Of a stretch of DNA of 32,816 nucleotides, positions 19,462 to 26,274 are shown in pieces. Every line of letters begins with the position of its first letter. Positions within the stretch are counted from its first letter, which is position 1. Origin of the DNA: Planctomycetota bacterium (GTDB lineage Bacteria > Planctomycetota > Planctomycetia > Pirellulales > UBA1268); NCBI GenBank assembly GCA_018970785.1, contig JAGWVR010000035.1:1-32816 (forward strand), written 5' to 3'. The notes under the pieces were generated by a model, which was not told where the DNA came from, searched no databases, and saw only the letters and a list, made by a program, of their open reading frames with translations. The translations under genes and the position numbers were made by a program.

Positions 19462-19487
19462 CTCCCGGCCGAGTCCGGGGCCGGGAG
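19462..19487 (-). terminator. Stem-loop downstream of the GNAT gene
   Basis: CTCCCGGCC and GGCCGGGAG form a perfect nine-pair stem with an eight-base loop, starting 14 bases past the acetyltransferase stop at 19502 and ahead of the next minus-strand gene. Its position fits a transcription terminator or an mRNA 3'-end stabiliser. There is no U-tract, so intrinsic termination would be weak. Confidence 0.42.
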
Positions 19488-19501
19488 TCAACTGCCGGCC
19501 G

Positions 19502-20032
19502 TCAACCGAGCCGCTTGGTGAAAAACAGCCCGTGGCCCGCCCCGGGACCGCCGTCGGCGTGCTCGAACCCCACCCGCTCGTACAGTTCCCGGGCACGGTG
19601 GTTGGTGTCGCCGACTTCGAGCGTGAGCTTGACGCAGCCCAGTGCCCGGGCCTCGGCTTCGACGCCGGCCAGGAGCGCCGCGCCGATCCCGCGCCCGCGC
19701 TCGTCGGCGCGGACGGCGACGTCGTGGATGTTCAGCAGTGGCCGCGCCGCGAATGTCGAGAAACCGACGAAGCAGGTCGCGATTCCCACCGGTACGCCGG
19801 CCCGGAAGGCGAGGAGAATCACCGTCGTGGGGTGGGCGCGGAGGGCGGGCACGAGGCGCTCGTGCACGTCGGGAGCAAGCGCGGCCCCCTGCCCCATCGG
19901 ATCGCGGGCGTAGGCGTCGGTCAGCGCGAGGACGGCCTCACGGTGATCAACGCGGTCGAGATCGGCCCGCACGACGACGACTGGATCCGTCCCACCCGCG
20001 GAAGCACCGGCGTTGTCGGGCGCGGAAGCCAT
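19502..20032 (-). CDS. GNAT-family N-acetyltransferase
   Basis: A 176-residue acetyl-CoA-dependent acetyltransferase of the GNAT fold. The acetyl-CoA-binding motif A is VRADERGRGIGAALLAGVEAEA, with the RGRGIG pyrophosphate loop. It is preceded by beta strands (LLNIHDVAV) and followed by the family's C-terminal LTLEVGDTNHRARELYERVGF. The acceptor substrate cannot be read from the sequence. The ATG at 20032 lies four bases after the stop of the small anchored protein gene, so the two are probably one transcript; the open frame to 20158 overlaps that gene and looks like a shadow. Confidence 0.85.
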   Translation of the reverse strand: MASAPDNAGASAGGTDPVVVVRADLDRVDHREAVLALTDAYARDPMGQGAALAPDVHERLVPALRAHPTTVILLAFRAGVPVGIATCFVGFSTFAARPLLNIHDVAVRADERGRGIGAALLAGVEAEARALGCVKLTLEVGDTNHRARELYERVGFEHADGGPGAGHGLFFTKRLG

Positions 20033-20036
20033 CGCA

Positions 20037-20327
20037 TCAGCCTGAGTGGGACGTCGTGTCGACGGCGACGACCTGCCCGTCGCCCAGTGGCACGATCCAA
20101 TAACGCCGGCCGTTGAACGTCCGCGGCACCCAGTTGCGCGGAATGTCGTGCGGAACACCAGGCAGCGTCCGCTCCACCACGTCGCCGTGCCGTGCCGTCG
20201 CCCGGGGCATGATCGACCGGGACGACACGGGAGCGGTCGGTCTCCGGCCAGCCATGGCGAGCCCCCATCCGCAGAGCGTCCCGACGAGAAGCCCCGTCAG
20301 CACACCGGTCACGAACACCCGTCGCAT
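20037..20327 (-). CDS. Small membrane-anchored protein of unknown function
   Basis: A 96-residue protein with one N-terminal hydrophobic segment (VFVTGVLTGLLVGTLCGWGLAMA, about 4-26), then a polar tail with FNGRRYWIVPLGDGQVVAVD near the end. It may be an anchored periplasmic protein or one with an uncleaved signal. No family recognised. The start at 20327 follows AGGAAAGGGA at a good distance, which favours it over the open frame extending to 20426 that overlaps the DUF1801 gene. It is directly upstream of the acetyltransferase gene. Confidence 0.6.
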   Translation of the reverse strand: MRRVFVTGVLTGLLVGTLCGWGLAMAGRRPTAPVSSRSIMPRATARHGDVVERTLPGVPHDIPRNWVPRTFNGRRYWIVPLGDGQVVAVDTTSHSG

Positions 20328-20422
20328 ACGTCCCTTTCCTGTGAATGCCGGATGGCAGCGCCGCACACGATACCCCAGCGCCCCGCCGGGCCGTAACCAG
20401 GGAACCGCGCGACGCGCCGGCG

Positions 20423-20881
20423 TCAACTGCGGCGGCGCGGAGCGGCCCGTTTCCCGCTGCGGGGCGTGGTGCCCTTCCGGACCGTCTTCGCGGCCCGCCG
20501 GGCCGGCGGTTTGCTCCCGGCACGGGCACGGTTCTCGGCGACCCGGAAGCGGACGATGTCACGGACCAGGGCGTAGGGAATCGGGCGATCGAGCGGGAAT
20601 TGGATCGATCCCTTGCCGACGACGTAGCCGGCGAGGCGGTCGCGGAAGTGCTCGATCCCCGAGGGGGTCGGATAGAACCCGACGTGTCCGCCGAACGCGG
20701 CGAAGTGGACGAGCACGCCGTCGCAGGTGAACGTCGGCATCCGGTAGGCGATCCGCTCGCCGGCACCGGGCGCCGCGGCGCGGATCACGTCGCGGAGTTT
20801 GCGGAGAGTCGGCTGGACTGCCGCCGGGCAACCGGCGATGTAGCCGTCGATCGTCGTCACTCCCTTGCCAGCGTCGCGCAT
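20423..20881 (-). CDS. DUF1801 (YdhG-like) protein
   Basis: A 152-residue DUF1801 protein, a YdhG/YjbR-type small alpha-beta fold sometimes linked to iron handling; no enzyme activity is established for most members. The landmarks are TIDGYIAGCPAAVQPTLRKLRDVIR, AYRMPTF, FAAFGGHVGFYPTP and the KGSIQFPLDRPIPYALVRDIVRFR segment. The last 25-30 residues are an Arg/Lys-rich tail, often seen in this group. I prefer the ATG at 20881, which has GGAGGT four bases upstream, over the ATG at 20893 that overlaps that ribosome site. It stands upstream of the small anchored gene on the same strand. Confidence 0.8.
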   Translation of the reverse strand: MRDAGKGVTTIDGYIAGCPAAVQPTLRKLRDVIRAAAPGAGERIAYRMPTFTCDGVLVHFAAFGGHVGFYPTPSGIEHFRDRLAGYVVGKGSIQFPLDRPIPYALVRDIVRFRVAENRARAGSKPPARRAAKTVRKGTTPRSGKRAAPRRRS

Positions 20882-20926
20882 GGTGACCTCCATTCCCGGT
20901 CTGCTGCCGGGGTTCCCGCGCCCCGT

Positions 20927-21475
20927 TCAACGGCCGGCGGGAGTCGTGGTCGCGGTCCGATCGCGCCACACGCGCCACGCCGCCCAGCCGACGAAGGCGA
21001 TGAACATGGCGATCAGGGCCCATTTGACCGTCGCCGCGACGCCGGCGACGAGATAGGCGAGCGCCGGCCGGCTCCCCGGGATCGCCGCCGCGAGCGACTG
21101 CTGGAGGACGTCCTCGACCGCATCGCCGACGGCCGCCGCGGGCATGACCCACGGCAGCAGCGCGCGCAGCCAGCGCGGCCGCTCGAGCCGTCCAGCGAGC
21201 CAGCTCCCCAGCGCCCAGCCGAACAGCCCGAAACAGCCGAGGAACACGTAGTCGTACGTGAAGTGGGCGGCGAATCGAACCCTTCCTTCCGGTCCCCAGG
21301 CATCGAGGATCCGGCGGAAGGCCGCCTCGGTGAACGTGAACTGGATCGCCCCCACGCTCGGATCGAGCGCACCGACGACGCGGATCATCGCCCCGAAGAT
21401 CACCGCACCGACCGTGCCGCTGGCCAGCGCCAGCCATCCGACCCACCGGCTCCCCTCGTGGCCCTGCACGTCCAT
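20927..21475 (-). CDS. Integral membrane protein of unknown function
   Basis: A 182-residue protein with about four predicted membrane helices: VGWLALASGTVGAVIFGAMI (12-31), VFLGCFGLFGWALGSWLAG (about 76-94), LLPWVMPAAAVGDAVEDVL (about 106-124, less certain) and the long C-terminal stretch LAYLVAGVAATVKWALIAMF plus IAFVGWAAW (about 140-168). No catalytic or transport motif is recognised. It lies 40 bases after the second GNAT gene on the same strand, suggesting co-transcription. Confidence 0.7.
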   Translation of the reverse strand: MDVQGHEGSRWVGWLALASGTVGAVIFGAMIRVVGALDPSVGAIQFTFTEAAFRRILDAWGPEGRVRFAAHFTYDYVFLGCFGLFGWALGSWLAGRLERPRWLRALLPWVMPAAAVGDAVEDVLQQSLAAAIPGSRPALAYLVAGVAATVKWALIAMFIAFVGWAAWRVWRDRTATTTPAGR

Positions 21476-21515
21476 GGTTCCGCTCCGAGCCGCTGGTGCA
21501 ACCGTCCCGGCGGCG

Positions 21516-21992
21516 TCACGCTCCGTCGGTGGCTGAAAGAGCCTGCCAAAAAGCCACCGCCCCTGCCCAGTCGGAGCGCGTGTCGGCGGTCACCGGCCCG
21601 CGCCCCCGCTCGGCGGCGCCAGCGACCGCGGCGGCCACCAGTGCCCGGCCGATCCCCCGCCGGCGCCATCCCGGGTGCACGAGCAGCCAGCCGACGGAAA
21701 CGGCGGCGGCGGTCGTGACGAGCGTGACGATCCCCACGCATTCGCCCTCCGCCCCGGCCGTGGCCACCCACGAGTCGACGGTTCGCCCGGGTCTCGACGC
21801 CAACTCGCCGAGCAGCCCTTCCGAGCGCACCACCGGACCGGTCCCGGCCCACGGTCTCTCTCCGCAGGCCTCCACCAACGCCGTGATCGGCCCGCCGATC
21901 GCGGACGGATCGGTGCAGCGCGAGATCGCCGCGTCCGCGATGGCGGTCCGCGCCCCGTCGCCGGGTGCGATCACGTGACGAATGACCGGCAT
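21516..21992 (-). CDS. GNAT-family N-acetyltransferase (second)
   Basis: A 158-residue GNAT-fold protein. Motif A is VSVGWLLVHPGWRRRGIGRALVAAAV, with RRRGIG forming the acetyl-CoA pyrophosphate loop. The C-terminus (FWQALSATDGA) is shorter than usual, but FWQALSA resembles the FYxxLGF element of the family. The acceptor is unknown. It is the first gene of the minus-strand accessory run and is divergent from the BMC operon; the 215 bases between them hold the regulatory signals listed separately. Confidence 0.78.
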   Translation of the reverse strand: MPVIRHVIAPGDGARTAIADAAISRCTDPSAIGGPITALVEACGERPWAGTGPVVRSEGLLGELASRPGRTVDSWVATAGAEGECVGIVTLVTTAAAVSVGWLLVHPGWRRRGIGRALVAAAVAGAAERGRGPVTADTRSDWAGAVAFWQALSATDGA

Positions 21993-22027
21993 GCTTCACC
22001 ATCCGGCTGGTGTCGGATCCGCGCCGA

Positions 22028-22042
22028 GGGGGCCTCGCCCCC
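22028..22042. other. GC stem-loop in the divergent intergenic region
   Basis: GGGGGC-CTC-GCCCCC, a perfect six-pair stem with a three-base loop, 36 bases upstream of the GNAT start on the minus strand. It could lie in that gene's 5' leader. No poly-T follows and no known riboswitch is recognised. Confidence 0.25.
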
Positions 22043-22111
22043 AGATCGGCAACGCGGCACGGCCACCCGGGAACAGCATACCGTCATCCGCGGCATGACC
22101 GATATCACCGT

Positions 22112-22137
22112 TTTATATGGTAGAAACCATCCATAAA
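22112..22137. promoter_or_regulatory. Candidate operator for the DeoR-family regulator
   Basis: This AT-rich island stands out in GC-rich DNA. TTTAT-ATGGT and ACCAT-CC-ATAAA form an imperfect inverted repeat around AGAA. The 8-mer AAACCATC occurs twice, at 22124 and 22135, exactly 11 bases (one helical turn) apart, and TCATTGA occurs at 22141 and 22150. The cluster ends just ahead of the predicted -35 element of the BMC operon. The inference is that the regulator encoded next door binds here and controls itself and the operon. Confidence 0.45.
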
Positions 22138-22152
22138 CCATCATTGAAATCA

Positions 22153-22180
22153 TTGACAACGACTGGAATATGTGCATACT
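22153..22180 (+). promoter_or_regulatory. Predicted sigma-70-type promoter of the BMC operon
   Basis: TTGACA at 22153-22158 matches the -35 consensus exactly. After a 16-base spacer, CATACT at 22175-22180 matches four of six -10 positions. Transcription would begin near 22187, giving a leader of about 20 bases with GGAG at 22194 ahead of the GTG at 22208. This placement argues against the in-frame GTG at 22172, which would lie upstream of the transcript start. Confidence 0.5.
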
Positions 22181-22207
22181 CTGTATCGCTTACGGAGCTT
22201 TTCCGGC

Positions 22208-23095
22208 GTGTCAACGCAGTTGAGGCGGACGAGATTGATCGACTTCATCCGCAGCCGCGGGTTCGCGGCGCTTGACGAACTGGTCGGCGAGCTGGGCGTG
22301 TCGGAGTCCACCGTCCGCCGTGACCTCGACAGCCTCGAGGAGGAGGGGCTCGCCCGCCGCACCCATGGCGGGGTCCTTGCAGCCGGCGGTCCCCCGCGGC
22401 TCGCCGAGTTCGACGAGCGGCAGCCGGCCAACTGGGCCGCCAAGCGGGCGATCGCCGCCGCCGCCGCCGCGCTGATCGCCGACGGCGAGACCGTGCTCCT
22501 CGACGGGGGCACGACCACCTACGAGGTCGCCCGCCTGCTCGTCGGCCGGTCGCTCCAGGTGGTCACCAACAGCCTTCCGGTCGCCAACCTGTTCGCCGCC
22601 CAGGCGCGGACCGACCTCGTGCTCCTCGGGGGCTACGTCTCGCCGCGGACCGGCGTCTGCCTCGGTCCCTACGCCAACGAGCTCCTCGGCCGGCTCCACG
22701 TGACGACGACCGTCCTCTCCGCCGCCGGCATCACCGCCGAGGGGCTGTTCAACGCGCACCTGCTCCTCGCCGAGACCGAGCAGGCGATGCTCCGCGCCGC
22801 GGGGCGCGTGATCGTCGTCGCCGACAGCTCGAAATTCGGCCGCAAGAGCCTGACGTTCGTCTCGGGGCTCGACGCCGTCGACCTCGTCGTCAGCGACACG
22901 GGCCTCGACGGGTCGTGGCGCCACGTCGTCGCCGCCGCGGGCTCGGCGCTCGAGCTGGCCGCGCTTCCCGAGGCCGACCCCGTGGCCGCGGTCGCACCTC
23001 CTGCCGCAGCGCGGCGGGAGCCGGAGCTTCCACGCGGCCGCGACGCGGCGCGGAAGCGGGCAGTCGCGGCCAAGCGCCGGGGAGGCCGGGCATGA
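22208..23095 (+). CDS. DeoR-family transcriptional regulator of the BMC operon
   Basis: A 295-residue repressor-type protein. The N-terminal winged helix-turn-helix is canonical: [13 protein letters not shown], then [20 protein letters not shown] and RRTHGG (about 6-57). The sensor domain (about 75-240) carries [45 protein letters not shown] and [13 protein letters not shown], typical of DeoR proteins that sense sugar phosphates. The last 40-50 residues are Ala/Pro/Arg-rich and look disordered. I chose the GTG at 22208, which fits the usual DeoR N-terminus and the predicted promoter. Its stop overlaps the pduL start (ATGA). A phosphorylated sugar from the fucose/rhamnose pathway is the likely inducer, by inference from family and location. 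Confidence 0.9.
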   Translation: MSTQLRRTRLIDFIRSRGFAALDELVGELGVSESTVRRDLDSLEEEGLARRTHGGVLAAGGPPRLAEFDERQPANWAAKRAIAAAAAALIADGETVLLDGGTTTYEVARLLVGRSLQVVTNSLPVANLFAAQARTDLVLLGGYVSPRTGVCLGPYANELLGRLHVTTTVLSAAGITAEGLFNAHLLLAETEQAMLRAAGRVIVVADSSKFGRKSLTFVSGLDAVDLVVSDTGLDGSWRHVVAAAGSALELAALPEADPVAAVAPPAAARREPELPRGRDAARKRAVAAKRRGGRA

Positions 23096-23805
23096 TCGCC
23101 CCCGCCCCGCTCGCCGGGCTCCCCACCGGCCTCGACCGGACCGCGGTCGAGCGCGTCGTGCGCGAGATCGTCCTTCGCTCGAGCGGCGTTGTGCCCTCGC
23201 AGGCGGCCGCGACCCGCGCCGGTGCCGCGCCCAAGCTCGTCGTCAGCATCTCCGCCCGCCACTGCCACCTCACCGACGACCACGTCGAGAAGCTGTTCGG
23301 CCCGGGGCGGACGCTGACGCCGATGAAGCCGCTCTACCAAGACGGCTTCTACGCCGCCGAGGAGACGGTGATGCTCGTCGGGCCGAAGCGGAAGATGCTC
23401 CCCACGGTGCGCGTCCTGGGCCCGACCCGGAGGGCGTCGCAGGTCGAGTTGGCGTTCACCGACGGGATCTCCCTGGGGATCGACCTCCCGGTGCGTCCCA
23501 GCGGCAGGATCGCCGGCACGCCCGGCTGCGTCCTCGTCGGGCCGGCCGGCGCCGTCGAACTCACCGAGGGGGTGATCCGCGCCGAACGCCACGTCCACAT
23601 GAGCTTCGCCGACGCCGAGCACTTCGGCGTTCGCGACGGCGACCGGATGAGCCTCGTGGTCCGGTCGGGCTGCGGGATCGTGTTCCGCGACCTGCTCGTC
23701 AGGGCCGACGCGACGAGCAAGCTCGAGGTCCACATCGACACCGACGAGGGGAACGCCGCCGATCTCGACCACGCCGAGAGCGTGGAGCTGGTGAGGCAGG
23801 CATGA
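23092..23805 (+). CDS. pduL: PduL-type phosphotransacylase of the microcompartment
   Basis: Converts an acyl-CoA (here probably lactyl-CoA) and phosphate into acyl-phosphate, recycling CoA inside the shell. The 237-residue protein has the two PduL domains with the histidine clusters that hold the di-zinc site: SARHCHLT (His57, His59), ERHVHMS (His167, His169) and [11 protein letters not shown] (His214). Residues 13-30 ([18 protein letters not shown]) form a short amphipathic helix joined by a flexible linker, the hallmark of an encapsulation peptide. GGAGG is upstream of the ATG, which overlaps the regulator stop by four bases. The product feeds the acyl kinase encoded three genes downstream. 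Confidence 0.92.
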   Translation: MIAPAPLAGLPTGLDRTAVERVVREIVLRSSGVVPSQAAATRAGAAPKLVVSISARHCHLTDDHVEKLFGPGRTLTPMKPLYQDGFYAAEETVMLVGPKRKMLPTVRVLGPTRRASQVELAFTDGISLGIDLPVRPSGRIAGTPGCVLVGPAGAVELTEGVIRAERHVHMSFADAEHFGVRDGDRMSLVVRSGCGIVFRDLLVRADATSKLEVHIDTDEGNAADLDHAESVELVRQA

Positions 23806-23951
23806 GCCGGAAGCGCGCCGCGGGCAGGCCGCGGGCCACGGCCGGAAGGCCGAAGACGAACACGACCGTCCAGCCGGTGCGAGCCGGCGCGGTCGGCGGG
23901 GAGGTCCCCGCGGCGAGTGACATGGTCTCCACGACAGGAGCACGGCGGCAG

Positions 23952-24236
23952 ATGGCCAAGAACGTCGAAGCCCTCGGCATGATCGAGGTGAAGGGGTTCG
24001 TCACCCTGGTCGAGGCAGTGGACGCGATGATGAAGGCGGCGAACGTCACCTTCATCGGGTGGGACAAGATCGGCAGCGGGCTGGTGACGGCGTTCGTCTC
24101 CGGCGACGTGGCCGCGGTGAAGGCGGCGACCGACGCGGGTGCGGCGGCCGGCGGCCGGATCGGCGACGTGGTGGGGGTGCAGGTCATCGCCCGCCCGCAC
24201 GAAGACCTCGACATCGTCCTGCCGTCGAAGAGCTGA
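23952..24236 (+). CDS. BMC-H hexameric shell protein 1
   Basis: A 94-residue single BMC domain (Pfam BMC) that tiles as hexamers on the shell facets. The domain begins at once with [22 protein letters not shown] and MMKAANV, and the pore loop reads KIGSG, the common small-metabolite pore type, followed by [20 protein letters not shown]. The start is uncertain. The ATG at 23952 matches ordinary BMC-H proteins, with AGGAG 11 bases upstream. The frame is also open back to an ATG at 23802 that overlaps the pduL stop (ATGA) and has GAGG five bases before it; that form would add 50 basic, Arg/Ala/Pro-rich residues. I report the minimal form because only it has recognisable homology. Confidence 0.9.
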   Translation: MAKNVEALGMIEVKGFVTLVEAVDAMMKAANVTFIGWDKIGSGLVTAFVSGDVAAVKAATDAGAAAGGRIGDVVGVQVIARPHEDLDIVLPSKS

Positions 24237-24256
24237 GCGGCTTCCCGCCCAGACTC

Positions 24257-24314
24257 GATCGTTTTCAGTCACTTCTGATCGGTTTCATTCATTCTCGTTG
24301 ATCCATTTCCCAGG
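24257..24314 (+). repeat. Three imperfect direct repeats between the BMC-H genes
   Basis: GATCGTTTTCAGTCA (24257), GATCGGTTTCATTCA (24277; 13 of 15 bases equal) and a weaker GATCCATTTCCCAGG (24300) lie 20 and 23 bases apart. They fill most of the 86-base spacer between the two hexamer genes and are noticeably richer in T than their surroundings. They could be a protein- or RNA-processing site or an internal promoter region; function unknown. Confidence 0.4.
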
Positions 24315-24322
24315 GGTTTTCC

Positions 24323-24592
24323 ATGAACACGGCGATCGGATTGCTCGAAACCAAGGGACTCGTCGGCCTCGTCGAGGCCACCGACGCGATGGCCAAGGCG
24401 GCCAACGTCAAGATCCTCAAGCGGATCAGCATCGGCAACGCCTTCGTCGCCACGATCGTCCAGGGGGACGTCGGCAGCGTGCGGGCGGCAGTCGAGGCGG
24501 GAGCGACGGCAGCGCAGCAGGTCGGGGAGCTCGTGGCCAGCCACGTCATCCCGCGGCCGGCCGAGAGCCTGACGGCGGCGTTCTTCAGCTGA
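24323..24592 (+). CDS. BMC-H hexameric shell protein 2
   Basis: An 89-residue single-domain BMC-H protein. It opens with TAIGLLETKGLVGLVEATDAM and MAKAANVKI, clearly the same fold as shell protein 1, but the pore region reads RISIGNAFVATIVQGD instead of KIGSG. The two hexamers therefore probably differ in pore chemistry and in the metabolites they pass. The C-terminus (IPRPAESLTAAFFS) is short. AGGGG precedes the start. It is set off on both sides by spacers of 86 and 109 bases holding repeats and a hairpin, unlike most junctions in this operon, which may allow separate control of its dose. Confidence 0.93.
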   Translation: MNTAIGLLETKGLVGLVEATDAMAKAANVKILKRISIGNAFVATIVQGDVGSVRAAVEAGATAAQQVGELVASHVIPRPAESLTAAFFS

Positions 24593-24607
24593 CGGTGGCG
24601 TGTCGGA

Positions 24608-24638
24608 GCCGGTCGGCCGCAGGGGCGCGGCGACCGGC
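24608..24638 (+). other. Stem-loop after the second BMC-H gene
   Basis: GCCGGTCG at 24608-24615 pairs with CGACCGGC at 24631-24638. With one bulged base, CCGC (24617-24620) can extend the stem by pairing with GCGG (24627-24630), leaving a six-base loop. It begins 15 bases past the shell-protein stop. It may be a partial terminator or an RNA stabiliser that sets shell protein excess over the downstream enzymes. There is no T-run, so read-through is expected. Confidence 0.4.
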
Positions 24639-24701
24639 GCGGCGCATGGTTCTGGTTCCGCCCGGCTTCGGCCGGCGCGGGCGTCCTCGGCGTTTTCCTC
24701 C

Positions 24702-25931
24702 ATGAAGATCCTCGTCGCCAACCTCGGCTCCACGAGCTTCAAGTACCGGCTCTTCGAGCTCCCCGACGCCGGCGCGCCGGACGGGGGCGAGACCGAGCTG
24801 GCCCGCGGCGGCGTCGAGCGGATCGGCGCTCCGGAGAGCCGGGTCTACGCGACGGCGACCGTTCCGGGGCACGCGCCGGTCAAGCTCGAGGCGGTGCAGG
24901 CGGTTCCCGACCACGGCGTCGCCCTCGAGGCGGCGCTGGCCCAGCTCACCGCGCCGGGCGGGGCGCTCGGCAGCGTGGGGGAGGTGGCCGCCGTCGGCTT
25001 CAAGGCGGTCCACGGCGGGCGCTACTCGGGCGTCGTCCGCGTCGACGACGACGTCCTCGCGGCGATGGACGAGATGGCGGAAGTGGCACCGGCCCACAAT
25101 CCCCCCTACGTCAAGGCGATGCGCACGGTGCGGCAGCGCCTCGTCGGCGTGCCGCTCGTGGCCGCCTTCGAGACGGCGTTCCACGCGACGATCCCACCGC
25201 GCAACGGCCTGTATGCGGTGCCCACGGCGTGGGTCGAGGAGCACCACGTCAAGCGCTACGGGTTCCACGGGGCAAGCCACCGCTACGTCGCCACGCGGCT
25301 CCTCGCCCTCGTGCCGCGCCGGCCGCTGCGGGCGGTCTCCTGCCACCTCGGCGGGTCGAGCAGCGTGTGCTGGCTCCACGACGGCACGAGCGTCGGCACG
25401 TCGATGGGGATGAGCCCGCAGTCGGGGCTGCCGCAGAACAACCGGGCCGGCGACCTCGATCCGTTCGCGATTCTGCACGTCGCCCGGCGCACGGGGCGCG
25501 ACTTCGCCGACCTCCTCGCCGAACTGTCGGGCCGCGCCGGCCTGGCCGGCATGTCGGGCACCAGCGGCGACATGCGCGACCTCGAGGAGGCCGCCGCGGC
25601 GGGCAGCAGCCGCGCGCGGACGGCGATCGACGTCTACGTGGCGAGTGTCCGCCATTGGCTCGGCGCGGGGATCGTCGAGCTCGGCGGCCTCGATGCCGTC
25701 GCCTTCGCCGGCGGGATCGGCGAGAACGCCCCGACGATCCGCGCCGCCGTGCTCACCGGCCTCACCGACCTGGGGATCGCGGTCGATCCAGCGGCCAACA
25801 CCGCGCCCGCCGGCGGCGAGCGTTCGATCCACGCCGGCACGTCGCGCGTCGACGTGTGGGTGATTCCGACCAACGAGGAGCTGGTGGTCGCCCGCCAGAC
25901 CCGTGAGTGCCTCTCCGGAGGAGGTGGCTGA
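24702..25931 (+). CDS. ackA: Acetate kinase-family acyl kinase of the microcompartment operon
   Basis: A 409-residue ASKHA-fold kinase that would turn acyl-phosphate plus ADP into carboxylate plus ATP, the energy-yielding end of the pathway (lactyl-phosphate to lactate here). Family landmarks: LVANLGSTSFK (Asn7), APAHNPP, RYGFHGASHRYVA (His189), DGTSVGTSMGMSP, RAGDLDP (Arg248, matching the essential Arg241 of the Methanosarcina enzyme), FAGGIGENAP and the terminal TNEELVVAR. Three usually invariant positions differ: GFKAVHGG has Lys101 in place of Arg91, FETAFH has Glu157 in place of Asp148, and HLGGSSS has Gly in place of Asn211. The ATG at 24702 is the natural family start; upstream codons in frame are shadows. 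The stop overlaps the next gene by one base. No encapsulation peptide is seen. Confidence 0.88.
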   Translation: MKILVANLGSTSFKYRLFELPDAGAPDGGETELARGGVERIGAPESRVYATATVPGHAPVKLEAVQAVPDHGVALEAALAQLTAPGGALGSVGEVAAVGFKAVHGGRYSGVVRVDDDVLAAMDEMAEVAPAHNPPYVKAMRTVRQRLVGVPLVAAFETAFHATIPPRNGLYAVPTAWVEEHHVKRYGFHGASHRYVATRLLALVPRRPLRAVSCHLGGSSSVCWLHDGTSVGTSMGMSPQSGLPQNNRAGDLDPFAILHVARRTGRDFADLLAELSGRAGLAGMSGTSGDMRDLEEAAAAGSSRARTAIDVYVASVRHWLGAGIVELGGLDAVAFAGGIGENAPTIRAAVLTGLTDLGIAVDPAANTAPAGGERSIHAGTSRVDVWVIPTNEELVVARQTRECLSGGGG

Positions 25932-26236
25932 TGTTCGTCGCGATGGTGACCGGCTCGGTCGTGGCCACGCAGAAGACCGAGTCGATGACCGGCCACAAGC
26001 TGCTGGTCGTCGAGCCCTACCGCCTCGACGAGAAGACCCGCGACCGGCTCGTCTCCACCGGGCGCACGTTCGTCGCCGTCGACACGCTCGGCGCCGGCGA
26101 GGGGCAGTTCGTCCTCGTCACCCAGGGATCGAGCGCCCGGCTCACCCCGGAAACCAAGTCACTGCCGATCGATGCGGTCGTCATCGGTCTGGTCGATTCC
26201 GTCCGGATCGGCGGCAAGACGGTGTTCGACCGCTGA
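25931..26236 (+). CDS. BMC-P pentameric vertex protein 1 (EutN/CcmL family)
   Basis: A 101-residue vertex protein that caps the twelve corners of the shell as pentamers. Signature segments are VTGSVVATQKTESMTGHKLLVVEPY, VAVDTLGAGEGQFVLVTQGSSAR and the closing LPIDAVVIGLVDSV. It is the most canonical of the three BMC-P proteins here. The start overlaps the kinase stop (TGATG), and a strong purine-rich ribosome site (GGAGGAGGTGG) lies just upstream within the kinase gene, pointing to coupled and efficient translation. Confidence 0.93.
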   Translation: MFVAMVTGSVVATQKTESMTGHKLLVVEPYRLDEKTRDRLVSTGRTFVAVDTLGAGEGQFVLVTQGSSARLTPETKSLPIDAVVIGLVDSVRIGGKTVFDR

Positions 26237-26274
26237 CCCCGCCCCCCTTCCCCAGCCTGTCGAGAACTGCTGCC

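Noticed and set aside
22172-22207. Earlier in-frame GTG start for the DeoR-family regulator
   Set aside because: It overlaps the predicted -10 element and adds residues not expected before the winged-helix domain; the GTG at 22208 fits better.
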